A stretch of DNA of 16,118 bases from Thermoplasmata archaeon (GTDB lineage: Archaea > Thermoplasmatota > Thermoplasmata > Thermoplasmatales > Thermoplasmataceae), in NCBI GenBank assembly GCA_021847855.1, contig JAJZOT010000007.1, positions 1 through 16,118 of the forward strand, in the 5' to 3' direction. Below the pieces are notes generated by a model, which worked only from the letters and a program-made list of their open reading frames with translations, had not been told where the DNA came from and searched no databases. The translations under genes and the position numbers were made by a program. Numbering within the stretch: position 1 is the first letter of the stretch; each line of letters begins with the position of its first letter. Shown piece by piece: positions 7,188-14,253 of the stretch.

Positions 7188-7904
7188 TCATAAATCCACG
7201 TGAAGGCTTATTTTCATTCCATCAGAAAGTTTCAGTTTCTCCCTCAGGAAAAAAGGTGATATAATTTCAAGTACATCACTGTAAACAGATCTTTCAGGAA
7301 GTATTGCAGCGCATTCCAGTCCATTCAAATTACCCATAAAAGTCTTTACAGCCCCAAATGTCCTGTCGTCGGTAACAAAACCATCTATGTGTATTCCAGG
7401 TGAATTCCTCAATCTTCTGAGTTTCCCCTCATTCTCTGGTTCTATCTTCATGTTCAGCGTTCCGAGGTATGGTATGAATCCAAGTTTCTCCTGAAACTGA
7501 ATAATATAAGATTTCCTGGATATGTAATACCTGCCCTCACCAAGGCCACTTATGACTTTTCCAACTATATCAAGTTGGTTATCCATCTCAAGCACGGTTG
7601 CCAGATCATTCATTTCCGAAAAAAGTAAGTCCAGGCCAACATCAGTAATTGATATGTTCTGGCGTCTGTCCTCTATTTTCCTCTGGATGAATCCCTCATC
7701 TATAAGTTTCAATATAATCCGGGATGCTGACTGCTGACTCATGCCCAGCATTTCCCCAAGCTCTCTGGAGGAAAGAGATATCAAGGCGTTCTTTCCCATT
7801 ATACGTTTGATTGTTTTCAAAGCCCAGTAATCATATGGATCCCTGCTGTCCATTTCAGGGGATATAACCGGAAACATATTAGTTTTATGCGAAAATGCAG
7901 GCAA
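7188..7904 (-). CDS. ribK: Archaeal CTP-dependent riboflavin kinase with winged-helix domain
   Basis: RibK phosphorylates riboflavin to FMN, using CTP in the characterised archaeal enzyme. The 238 residues show two domains. Residues about 25-95 are a MarR-like winged helix (ISLSSRELGEMLGMSQQSASRIILKLIDEGFIQR, split here as ISLSSRELGEML and SQQSASRIILKL). Residues about 110-238 are the kinase, with GLGEGRYYIS, FIPYLGTLNM, PGIHIDGFV, the RTFGAVK strand and the closing LREKLKLSDGMKISL. A winged-helix fusion is known in several archaeal RibK proteins and suggests autoregulation. The start is uncertain: the frame opens at a TTG (7904), but ATG codons lie at 7877 and 7853. The last gives about 221 residues, closer to what I recall for Thermoplasma homologues. 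It follows the PIN gene by 6 nt and is probably cotranscribed. Confidence 0.88.
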   Translation of the reverse strand: MPAFSHKTNMFPVISPEMDSRDPYDYWALKTIKRIMGKNALISLSSRELGEMLGMSQQSASRIILKLIDEGFIQRKIEDRRQNISITDVGLDLLFSEMNDLATVLEMDNQLDIVGKVISGLGEGRYYISRKSYIIQFQEKLGFIPYLGTLNMKIEPENEGKLRRLRNSPGIHIDGFVTDDRTFGAVKTFMGNLNGLECAAILPERSVYSDVLEIISPFFLREKLKLSDGMKISLHVDL

Positions 7905-7910
7905 TAAGAT

Positions 7911-8300
7911 TCAACTTTCCTTAATGTTCCAGTACGCAAGTCTCTTTTTACCCGTGAACATAACACATTTAATGCCTTTTTTCTGAAGTTTAAGGGAAAG
8001 ATCCCTGTCGTTGGTCACAACAATGCCATCTACCTTTACTGCAGTTTTCAGAACGCATTCGTCCCCGCTTCCATCCGACTCTACGATCTTGAATCTGTCA
8101 ATCATTCCCAGTGCCGTCCTTGCGTCCACATTTCCAGACGAAAGGCCTATTAATTCGTTAACCACGCACTTCGGAATGATTATCTCAGATTTTCCAAGCA
8201 GATATGGAATCTGTTCCCTCAGATCCAGGTGGGCCTTCACCATGTAAATGAGGGAGTTTGTGTCCAGGACCACAGTTTTGGGTTTATCTTCATTTTTCAC
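7911..8300 (-). CDS. PIN-domain RNase, Fcf1/VapC9-like
   Basis: The 129 residues form a PIN domain, a metal-dependent RNase fold. The acidic residues are visible: VLDTNSL (D13), VVNEL (E49), SGDECVL (D80) and TNDRDL (D98, D100). The pattern fits the archaeal Fcf1/Utp24-like group, which is linked to rRNA processing, more than plasmid-type VapC toxins. No antitoxin gene lies beside it. The GTG start overlaps the last 11 nt of the aIF2-beta gene, and ribK follows 6 nt after its TGA, so it is the middle gene of a three-gene operon. Location next to a translation factor supports a role in ribosome or RNA metabolism. The substrate is not visible. Confidence 0.82.
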   Translation of the reverse strand: MKNEDKPKTVVLDTNSLIYMVKAHLDLREQIPYLLGKSEIIIPKCVVNELIGLSSGNVDARTALGMIDRFKIVESDGSGDECVLKTAVKVDGIVVTNDRDLSLKLQKKGIKCVMFTGKKRLAYWNIKES

Positions 8301-8913
8301 GGTCTACAACTTCTGCTATAGCTGTATTGTTCCTTATCTTTTTTATGACTACCTTCACAGTTTCTCCCTTTTTAACCTTTGGAACAAAAATGTTGTAACC
8401 TCTGAATATGGCCCTTCCTTCCCCAGACGGACCTATGCTTGTTACCTGTATTGTATACTGTTTTCCCTCCTCTATATCTGTGTCACTCTCCTTTGATTCT
8501 CTTCCCATCCTGATTGGATGTTGAGCCCCACAGGCCTTGCAAACAAGAACTGTTGTTCTTCCAACCTTCTGCAGTTCAGTATCTGGAGCGTTGCATTCAT
8601 AACACATCACGAATGTGTCCATATACATGTTCATCTTTGACATAAGCTGTTCAAGTGTTACCTTGCGGTTGATAATAAGTCTCTTTCCGTTAAGCGTCAA
8701 TCCTATGCCAAGCTCACTCATGAGGAATTTTGTGATATGTCTTGGATCCCTGTTAATGAGGGTCAACATGTCTCCAAAATTTCTCACAATGGTCAATTTT
8801 CCCTCGTAGATAATATCTGGATCCGGTACTTTGAGTCTTTCCATATTTTTATTTGATTTTGATAGAATTTTCTCTCCCCTCTTCAAAAGGGCTTCGTAAT
8901 CTTCCTGAGCCAT
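8290..8913 (-). CDS. Translation initiation factor aIF2 beta subunit with TRAM domain
   Basis: aIF2-beta is part of the heterotrimer that brings initiator Met-tRNA to the small ribosomal subunit. The 207 residues hold an N-terminal helix, the central alpha-beta domain (about 30-98, with RHITKFLMSELG), a zinc ribbon with C104, C107, C125 and C128 (MCYEC and VCKAC), and an added C-terminal TRAM domain (about 148-205: QYTIQVTSIGPSGEGRA, FVPKVKKGETVKV, AIAEVV). Usual aIF2-beta ends near residue 140, so the TRAM part is an RNA-binding extension, known in some archaeal lineages. The ATG at 8913 lies behind a TATA-like box. The PIN-domain gene starts inside its last codons. Confidence 0.95.
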   Translation of the reverse strand: MAQEDYEALLKRGEKILSKSNKNMERLKVPDPDIIYEGKLTIVRNFGDMLTLINRDPRHITKFLMSELGIGLTLNGKRLIINRKVTLEQLMSKMNMYMDTFVMCYECNAPDTELQKVGRTTVLVCKACGAQHPIRMGRESKESDTDIEEGKQYTIQVTSIGPSGEGRAIFRGYNIFVPKVKKGETVKVVIKKIRNNTAIAEVVDREK

Positions 8914-8930
8914 GGTATGTCATCAAACGG

Positions 8931-8940
8931 CTTTATTAAT
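8931..8940 (-). promoter_or_regulatory. TATA-like box of the aIF2-beta-PIN-ribK operon
   Basis: On the reverse strand ATTAATAAAG is centred about 22 nt before the ATG at 8913, a spacing for a leaderless or nearly leaderless transcript. Confidence 0.4.
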
Positions 8941-9198
8941 ACTTTGACTGTGCCTGAAGTCTCTTTCGGATACAGTTCATTTAACCGGTCTCTACAGAGG
9001 GCCCAGAACCTGTTCGAATCCCAATTATAAATATATTATAATTGCAATTAAAATGTACATAAATTTCTTCATGTATGGCATATAATAAAATCTGATTCAA
9101 TATATTGCTTAATAATCAATGAAATACTATTTTATGTGAATATCTTAATTTTAAGTAAAAATATTTCATGTACATGAACTGTCCATACATGACAAAAA
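8941..9198. other. AT-rich intergenic region with repeated TCATGTA elements
   Basis: No gene is visible here. From about 9027 the region is very A/T-rich. It holds four related elements: the palindrome ATGTACAT (9053-9060), TCATGTATGG (9069-9078), the perfect 14-nt palindrome TTCATGTACATGAA (9165-9178) and CCATACATGA (9183-9192). The second and fourth are exact 10-nt inverted copies. The last two sit directly before the TATA-like box of the RHH operon, where a bound protein would affect initiation. The TTCGAATC at 9013-9020 resembles a tRNA T-loop but no tRNA folds around it. Confidence 0.5.
9165..9178. promoter_or_regulatory. Perfect 14-nt palindrome, candidate operator
   Basis: TTCATGTACATGAA is fully self-complementary and lies 20 nt before the TATA-like box at 9199. 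A two-fold symmetric site is what a ribbon-helix-helix dimer or tetramer would bind, and such a protein is encoded just downstream. Binding is inferred. Confidence 0.45.
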
Positions 9199-9206
9199 TT
9201 TAAATA
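9199..9206 (+). promoter_or_regulatory. TATA-like box of the RHH/FtsZ-like operon
   Basis: TTTAAATA predicts transcription to begin near 9225-9230. The leader to the TTG at 9241 would be only 10-20 nt and would have the SD site near its 5' end. An ATG pair at 9222-9227 opens a 19-codon frame that overlaps the RHH start in another frame. Confidence 0.45.
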
Positions 9207-9226
9207 CTTCGGTACGAATAGATGAT

Positions 9227-9232
9227 GGAGGT
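9227..9232 (+). promoter_or_regulatory. Shine-Dalgarno site deciding the TTG start of the RHH gene
   Basis: GGAGGT ends 8 nt before the TTG at 9241. An in-frame TGA at 9238-9240 lies immediately before that TTG and there is no nearby in-frame ATG, so TTG is the best start. Confidence 0.6.
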
Positions 9233-9240
9233 TAAACTGA

Positions 9241-9669
9241 TTGGAAGGAAAGGATACCAAGCTTACTATTCGTATATCTGAAAACGATCTGGAGGAGATA
9301 GATGAATTTCTCCAGAAAAATACGCGCTTTGGTAGCAGATCAGAATTTATAAGACATGCCTCAATTGATTTCATCTCAAAGAGCAGAGCGCAGTTCATAG
9401 AACCTTCTGAGACAAATGTAAATGTAAACCGGAAACTTCTGGAAATCCTCAACCTTGCAGTTGAGAAAGGGTACTTCAGTTCAATAAGTGCAGCCCTTGG
9501 TGAAATTATAAATTACTCCACAGAGAATGGAATTATTTCAGAACTCATAGCAAAAAGGCGCCAGGAATACAGAAAACTGGCAGCGAGTGCTACCGATATT
9601 TTTGCTGATGAGCCAGATCTGGAAAGTGGAAATAAAGGTTCAGACGTGATAAAGAAGGAGAAAGATTGA
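9241..9669 (+). CDS. Ribbon-helix-helix protein, CdrS/CopG-like, possibly with two RHH units
   Basis: The 142 residues begin with a clear RHH DNA-binding unit: the strand TKLTIRISE (6-14), helix DLEEIDEFLQKN and, after GSRSEF, helix IRHASIDFISK. A second, similar stretch at about 59-100 (NVNRKLLEILNLAVEKGYFS, then SISAALGEIINY) may be a degenerate second RHH. The tail is charged and probably disordered. RHH proteins bind symmetric sites as dimers. The related archaeal CdrS is encoded beside ftsZ2 in haloarchaea and controls cell division genes. Here the next gene, 1 nt after the TGA, encodes an FtsZ-like protein, so a similar regulatory or partner role is likely but inferred. The start is a TTG with a strong SD site. 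Confidence 0.8.
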   Translation: MEGKDTKLTIRISENDLEEIDEFLQKNTRFGSRSEFIRHASIDFISKSRAQFIEPSETNVNVNRKLLEILNLAVEKGYFSSISAALGEIINYSTENGIISELIAKRRQEYRKLAASATDIFADEPDLESGNKGSDVIKKEKD

Positions 9670-9670
9670 T

Positions 9671-10447
9671 ATGGAAAATGAATTTGATAGCAACATAGGA
9701 AGGCATGCTCGCGAGATAATAAGGAATTACTACGAGGACCGGGCTGATAATACCATCATATCATTTGGAGATGCGGGAAGAAGAATACTTGAGAATATAA
9801 TGCCGCTGGAATACAGGAGAGCAGTGTATCATTCAGTGGTGAGGAGCAGGACAGGTTACCACTTCAATGATCCTCAGGACAGATATACAGATATACTTGA
9901 GATAGTTGGCCCCGAGCCGATGGAGGTGGAACTTATCACAAAAACCCAGTATGAACTGGAGAGATCAAAGAAGGTAAAACTAGTGGAGAGAGATCCCATT
10001 AAGATAAGCGAGACAATCGTAGACTATAACCCACGTGATTACTCTCCCGCAGTCACTGCTAAGGAAATATTCTCAGGCATAGACAAGTCAAATTCATTCA
10101 TACTTGTCAGCGGTTTTGGAGGGCAGTTTGCTCAACCAACGCATATAGCTTTTTCAAAACTGCTTGCCAGTCGTAATATAACACACTACAGTTTTGTGGT
10201 GAAACCGTCAGTTAATGAATATTCCAAGAGACATATGGCAGAGGTTGGATTGAGAGAACTCTCATGCATTAACAACTACATAAGGGAATACGACCATGAC
10301 ATCCATCTGGGTCCACTCAACGGAACAGTGTCCCAGATATCAGAAAAAGTTAAGAATTTAAATATAAGGATCGCAAGAGACCTTGAGGTTGTCTCAACCA
10401 GGATGTCAGGTGCACTGGAAATGCTCAGGCTTCAGCTCATATTATGA
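9671..10447 (+). CDS. Divergent FtsZ/tubulin-superfamily GTPase-domain protein
   Basis: The 258 residues resemble only the N-terminal nucleotide-binding half of FtsZ. IISFGDAGRRILENI (29-43) fits the first glycine-rich loop (GxGxxGxxI). FILVSGFGGQFAQPTHIAF (143-161) stands where FtsZ has GGGTGTG, but the tubulin signature is changed. FVVKPSVNEYSKRHMAEVGLREL, seen in two parts (FVVKPSVNEY at 175-184, KRHMAEVGLREL at 186-197), matches the FtsZ segment following that loop. No NxDxxD T7 loop, needed for GTP hydrolysis between subunits, is visible, and the usual second domain is missing (FtsZ is about 350 residues). It could bind nucleotide without forming normal filaments. Noncanonical FtsZ-like families are known in archaea, but I cannot place this one. 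It is cotranscribed with the RHH gene. Confidence 0.6.
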   Translation: MENEFDSNIGRHAREIIRNYYEDRADNTIISFGDAGRRILENIMPLEYRRAVYHSVVRSRTGYHFNDPQDRYTDILEIVGPEPMEVELITKTQYELERSKKVKLVERDPIKISETIVDYNPRDYSPAVTAKEIFSGIDKSNSFILVSGFGGQFAQPTHIAFSKLLASRNITHYSFVVKPSVNEYSKRHMAEVGLRELSCINNYIREYDHDIHLGPLNGTVSQISEKVKNLNIRIARDLEVVSTRMSGALEMLRLQLIL

Positions 10448-10469
10448 ACATCTGTTCCGTGTCCATTTT

Positions 10470-10940
10470 TTATAGATTATTTAAAATCTCTTTTTCCTGC
10501 ATGTTTCTCTCGCAGTAATAACATCTCAGGATAAGCGGTTTTTTCGATATGACATGAAACTCACTTACGACCGGCTCTTTTGAGTTTGTTATGCAATTGC
10601 GATTTGAGCATTTTATTATGCCCGTAACCCTTTCCGGGATCTCCACAATGAATTTCTCCACAACCTCATAGTTTTTCACAATGCTTATTGAGGCCTCAGG
10701 AGCAACAAGGGAGATCTTGTCAACCTCGAACCTCTCAAGGTATCTCCCTTCTATCTTGACCACATCCTTTGATCCTATTCTTCCACTTGGTACTCTGATA
10801 CCAACGCTGACCGTCTGCGAACCCTTTTCGTCGATTCTCAGTATTGCCAGCACCTTTATTGCCTTTCCAGCAGGAATATGATCAATAACAGTCCCTTCCC
10901 TTATTTTCGAAATCTTAAGTGTCTGTTCCATTTTTTTCAC
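10470..10940 (-). CDS. pyrI: Aspartate carbamoyltransferase regulatory chain
   Basis: PyrI binds nucleotide effectors and tunes PyrB in the aspartate transcarbamoylase complex. The 156 residues fit the family length. The N-terminal allosteric domain ([15 protein letters not shown], then [11 protein letters not shown] and [11 protein letters not shown]) is followed by a zinc domain with C111, C116, C140 and C143 (IKCSNRNC and LRCYYC), which contacts the catalytic chain. The first codon is a GTG that overlaps the pyrB TGA. An ATG three codons later (10931) is an alternative. It is the last gene of the operon and converges with the FtsZ-like gene across 22 nt. Confidence 0.95.
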   Translation of the reverse strand: MKKMEQTLKISKIREGTVIDHIPAGKAIKVLAILRIDEKGSQTVSVGIRVPSGRIGSKDVVKIEGRYLERFEVDKISLVAPEASISIVKNYEVVEKFIVEIPERVTGIIKCSNRNCITNSKEPVVSEFHVISKKPLILRCYYCERNMQEKEILNNL

Positions 10941-11851
10941 CCCAGTATTGTTGAAACAAGGGCCATCCTGACCGGTACACCATTCGCAGCCTGCCTGAAA
11001 TATGCAGCTTTTTTGGAATAGTCAACTTCCGGAGAGATCTCGTCAATCCTTGGAAGAGGGTGCATTATTATGGCATCCTCCTTCATCTCAGACACTGCCT
11101 TTTCATCAACTGAATAGGAACCTATAACACTCTGGTACTCATTCTGATCGGTAAATCTCTCTTTCTGTATTCTTGTCACATAAAAAACGTCAGACTTTTT
11201 CAGTACATCGGAAAGGTTGTCGGTAATGGTTATCTCCGTCCTGTCAGGCACTCTTGCCAGGATATGCTCAGGTATTCCGAGTATCTGGGGAGAAACCAGC
11301 GTTACACTGACGTCAAATCGTGAAAGGGCCAGAAGCAGTGAATGTACAGTCCTTCCGTATCGAAGATCACCAATCATTGCGATGTTCAGACCGTCAATCC
11401 TGCCTTTCTCCTTCTTAATAGTATAAAGATCCATAAGGGTCTGTGTGGGGTGTTGCCCGGAACCATCACCCGCATTAATCACTGGTTTTGATGAAAATCT
11501 GGATGCGAGTTTGGCAGCACCCTCCATTGGATGCCTGATCACAATGATATCAGAGTAGGATTCGGTCATCCTGATGGTGTCAGCAAGTGTTTCTCCCTTG
11601 GATATGGATGAACTTCCGGTGTCAGAAACTGTTATCACCGATCCACCAAGTCTGTTCATTGCGCTCTCAAAGGATAGCCTTGTTCGGGTGCTGGGTTCAT
11701 AGAAGAGAGTTGCCATGATCTTTCCATCCATAATCTTCAGGGGTTTGTGCTGTTCAAGCAGCCTGGACATTTCGTCAGAAGTTTCAAAAATTTCGGTCAG
11801 ATCCTCTTTTGACACATCATCAATTGAGACGACGCTCCTGTTTTTTAACAT
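10937..11851 (-). CDS. pyrB: Aspartate carbamoyltransferase catalytic chain
   Basis: PyrB joins carbamoyl phosphate and aspartate to N-carbamoylaspartate, the first committed step of pyrimidine synthesis. Counting from the ATG at 11851, the 304 residues place STRTR at 54-58, the SKGET lysine at 85, QHPTQ at 133-137 (H134) and HPLPR at 264-268, almost the same numbers as in the E. coli enzyme. The frame stays open upstream to an ATG at 11986, which would add 45 residues (349 in total) and nearly touch the trm1 stop. I prefer 11851 because of length and motif positions and a TATA-like TTTTTTAGA about 25 nt upstream. The stop overlaps the pyrI start, so both chains are made together. Confidence 0.95.
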   Translation of the reverse strand: MLKNRSVVSIDDVSKEDLTEIFETSDEMSRLLEQHKPLKIMDGKIMATLFYEPSTRTRLSFESAMNRLGGSVITVSDTGSSSISKGETLADTIRMTESYSDIIVIRHPMEGAAKLASRFSSKPVINAGDGSGQHPTQTLMDLYTIKKEKGRIDGLNIAMIGDLRYGRTVHSLLLALSRFDVSVTLVSPQILGIPEHILARVPDRTEITITDNLSDVLKKSDVFYVTRIQKERFTDQNEYQSVIGSYSVDEKAVSEMKEDAIIMHPLPRIDEISPEVDYSKKAAYFRQAANGVPVRMALVSTILG

Positions 11852-11872
11852 CGGGTATGAATATCGGTCCTG

Positions 11873-11881
11873 TTCTAAAAA
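11873..11881 (-). promoter_or_regulatory. Possible internal promoter of pyrBI
   Basis: On the reverse strand the run TTTTTTAGA lies about 22-30 nt before the preferred pyrB ATG at 11851. If used, it would give pyrBI a leaderless transcript separate from the mptD-THEP1-trm1 genes. Confidence 0.3.
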
Positions 11882-11988
11882 ACCTTTCTTAAATGGATGG
11901 TATATGTCATACTGATGTACTGCCGGATCACTTACAGGAAGAATGCATCTGGCATATACGGTACTCCTTCTGTCCATACAATTCAATC

Positions 11989-13044
11989 TTACCTCTTCCG
12001 CGTGAAAACCTCAATTACCTGTTCATACCCTTCCTGCATTTTCAGTCCGGTTACAGAAAATTCTGTTCTTCCGAATTTACTGATTCCGGCACTGTAAAGG
12101 GATTCAAAAACTTTGTTGAAAGACGGGATATCTGTCCCAAGTTTTTTTCCTATATCTCTCAGGTCGATAAAGTATCTGGAAATATCCTCGTTTTTCATGA
12201 GTTCAAGAAACCTCTCAAGTTGGCTTTTGTTTTCCAGATAATCCGGCACCTCAATTTTCTGCAAAATATCCTGGTTATTGATACATTCAGTCCACACTGG
12301 ACCCTCGTCGACTGAAGGATAAATTTCTGACACTTCAACATTTTTGTTAAGGAATCCTAAATTTTTAAGCATTGCATCTGATCCGGTGGTGCCCTTAAAA
12401 ACCCTTATTATGACGCGGTAAAAATGTGATTTCCAGAAAGACATCTGTGGTTCAATATAACGGTCAAAGACGGCAGCCCTTTTTGCCAGATAGGCTATGA
12501 GATTTCTAATCCCAGCTTCATGTCTGGTTGAATCATTTGGCAGTCTGGATCCGTATCTGCGAAATGTTTTGGATGGTGCCGATCCGGTAAGTGCAGAAAG
12601 GTCCGTTGCGGTGAAAGCTATATATCCTCCATTCCTGATATTCCTTATTGCGTCGTCTGCATACCTTACAACTGAACCATAGGGATCCACATCTATGAAA
12701 TCGTATGGCACATCTCTAACTTCATCCTGAAAGTCCTTCATTTTAAGTATTGCGGAGCTTCTGTTCAGGATGCTGTTTCTCTCAAGGTATCTGTATGATT
12801 CAGGATTCTTTTCACATACTGTAACCTCAACTCCGGTTTCCCTCTCAACCCTGAACCCTCTTGCACCCGTGGAACCGAATCCGTCAAGAAAAGTCCTGAC
12901 TCCAGATTTCCTGATAAATAGGATGGTGAGATCCCTGTTGATCTGCTGAGACCGATTGTAAAAACCTGCGCCGATCTTTCCCGGTCCCTTTGATTGGCTG
13001 CTTTCCGGAATATAAAGTTGAACCAGCCCCTCACTTACAATCAA
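11989..13044 (-). CDS. trm1: tRNA (guanine-26-N2) dimethyltransferase
   Basis: Trm1 uses S-adenosylmethionine to dimethylate guanine-26 between the D and anticodon stems of tRNA. The 351 residues show the family pattern: AGFYNRSQQINRDLTI (the N-terminal FYN..NRD motif), the SAM fold with DGFGSTGARGFRVERE and VTVCEKNP, then the signature IDVDPYGSVVRY with the DPYG catalytic motif, FTATDLSALTGSAP and the C-terminal domain that closes on tRNA. Length is usual for archaeal Trm1 (about 350-380). The start is a TTG that follows the THEP1-like gene's TGA with no gap, so translation is probably coupled. There is no sign of damage. Confidence 0.93.
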   Translation of the reverse strand: MIVSEGLVQLYIPESSQSKGPGKIGAGFYNRSQQINRDLTILFIRKSGVRTFLDGFGSTGARGFRVERETGVEVTVCEKNPESYRYLERNSILNRSSAILKMKDFQDEVRDVPYDFIDVDPYGSVVRYADDAIRNIRNGGYIAFTATDLSALTGSAPSKTFRRYGSRLPNDSTRHEAGIRNLIAYLAKRAAVFDRYIEPQMSFWKSHFYRVIIRVFKGTTGSDAMLKNLGFLNKNVEVSEIYPSVDEGPVWTECINNQDILQKIEVPDYLENKSQLERFLELMKNEDISRYFIDLRDIGKKLGTDIPSFNKVFESLYSAGISKFGRTEFSVTGLKMQEGYEQVIEVFTRKR

Positions 13045-13599
13045 TCAGCTACCTTCTTCTCCCTTGATAACTCTTACAACCCTGAAGGGGAGCAGATTCC
13101 TGTTTATTGGTGTAATATCAAATACCCTTATCCCTTCAAGAGCCTTTATCTCCTGCAATACAGGGTTTCTCGATTTCTTATGCAGTGTAACAACAAGTGG
13201 TTTTTCCGATTTCAAAGTCTCAACGATCTCCTTCTGTATGTTCTTTGTAACATTTTCAAGCTTTCCAACCTCGTCAATAACTATTACATTAGCTTCTTCC
13301 CTTGCTTTCTGAAGGCTTGGTATGAGTATCTCCTCAAGGAGTCTTGTATCGACACCAAGTTTGTCTATCTTCACCCTTGAAACTATATCTGCCTCGGCAA
13401 AATTAACCCTCTTTTTCGTATTAATATCAAAAAGTGAATAGCCCTTGAGTTTTCCATGTTCCATCACCTCGTTCACAAGGACTCCCTGGATGATCATGCC
13501 GTCGTTAGTGAGCATATCCATTATCTTTCTCAGAGCCTCGGCTTTGATACTCCCTACTGGTCCGGTGATTCCAATCTTTACGGCTACCAAATTAATCAC
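13045..13599 (-). CDS. THEP1-like nucleoside-triphosphatase with degenerate Walker A
   Basis: The 184 residues have the THEP1 layout: an N-terminal P-loop region, a central zinc-free alpha/beta core, the Walker B VIVIDEVGKLE (D109, E110), and the closing strands PLVVTLHKKSRNP and RVFDITPINRNLLPFRVV. THEP1 proteins hydrolyse NTPs slowly and have been linked to nucleic acid or cofactor metabolism. In this protein the P-loop reads ITGPVGSIKAEAL: lysine 19 is kept, but the glycine before it is isoleucine and the following Ser/Thr is alanine. Nucleotide binding may therefore be weak or lost. The frame opens at a GTG that overlaps the mptD stop. A TTG at 13590, just after a GGTGAT site, is a good alternative. 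It is cotranscribed with mptD and trm1. Confidence 0.8.
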   Translation of the reverse strand: MINLVAVKIGITGPVGSIKAEALRKIMDMLTNDGMIIQGVLVNEVMEHGKLKGYSLFDINTKKRVNFAEADIVSRVKIDKLGVDTRLLEEILIPSLQKAREEANVIVIDEVGKLENVTKNIQKEIVETLKSEKPLVVTLHKKSRNPVLQEIKALEGIRVFDITPINRNLLPFRVVRVIKGEEGS

Positions 13600-13957
13600 C
13601 TTCCAGGTACATCAGCGGGTAGTCCATGTCAGGGACATATCTCAATCTTGCCTTTACCTCCTCGTTCCTGTACTTCACGGTGAGGCTAACATCCATCATG
13701 TCTCCACTCAGTGTAATGTATTTATAAACGCCCTGTTTCTTGTTCACAATGTCCCGGTCAATTCTCACCTGGGCTTCTGTCACGAAAGGCTGAACAAGAG
13801 CACTCTCCCTTATTGCATTTTCAATAGATTGCAAATTGGTGAGATTTATGGGAATACCAACGTACTGGTGATATATTGTTCCAAGTTTGATTCCTGCTTC
13901 AAAGGTTGCCCTCTCTCTATCTGTGCAGTTGAAATAATGTTCAGCGGGATCTTGCAT
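13592..13957 (-). CDS. mptD: Archaeal 7,8-dihydroneopterin aldolase
   Basis: MptD cleaves dihydroneopterin to 6-hydroxymethyl-dihydropterin, a step to methanopterin in methanogens and to folate-type pterins in other archaea. The 121 residues match this small family (COG2098/DUF372-like): DPAEHYFNCTDRERATFEAG, then IKLGTIYHQYVGIP with E20, H30 and Q31, SALVQPFV with Q56, VRIDRDI and the C-terminal DYPLMYLEGD. H and Q at these places correspond, as far as I recall, to residues reported as catalytic in the Methanocaldococcus enzyme. It is unrelated to bacterial FolB. The ATG at 13957 lies 23-31 nt after a TATA-like box and heads the operon mptD-THEP1-trm1-pyrB-pyrI. Confidence 0.9.
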   Translation of the reverse strand: MQDPAEHYFNCTDRERATFEAGIKLGTIYHQYVGIPINLTNLQSIENAIRESALVQPFVTEAQVRIDRDIVNKKQGVYKYITLSGDMMDVSLTVKYRNEEVKARLRYVPDMDYPLMYLEGD

Positions 13958-13979
13958 ATTTTACCTATATGACTGGATG

Positions 13980-13988
13980 TTAAATAAA
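13980..13988 (-). promoter_or_regulatory. TATA-like box of the mptD operon
   Basis: TTTATTTAA on the reverse strand is centred about 27 nt before the mptD ATG at 13957, fitting leaderless transcription of the five-gene operon. Confidence 0.45.
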
Positions 13989-14252
13989 CATTTTTCGAAA
14001 TTCAAAGATACCTGACTTGAACTGATAATCACAGGACCAGGTGCAGAGAACAGTAAATCTGCGTGGCTATTTTCCTGTACAATCAGCGATGGCATTCCTT
14101 AATGCTGAACCAGCGAAAGCCAGAAATTCTCGATCTTATACGGAAAATTTGAATAGGTTCATTCTCAACCGGCTTAACGGAAATCATGTGCTATGGTGCG
14201 ATAAAATAGAGACCATTCATAGGATTCGATCACTTACGAAATTTTTCATGGG
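13989..14252. other. Intergenic region without a supported gene
   Basis: I see no gene I can support between the mptD promoter and the promoter of the next forward gene. A GTG-started frame at 14041-14271 (76 residues, basic) has no family features, SD site or TATA box and ends in the next promoter. No tRNA or strong hairpin is visible. It may hold decayed coding sequence. Confidence 0.4.
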
Positions 14253-14253
14253 G

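Noticed and set aside
9013..9020. TTCGAATC, resembling a tRNA T-loop.
   Set aside because: The flanking bases do not form a T-stem and there is no acceptor, D or anticodon arm upstream.
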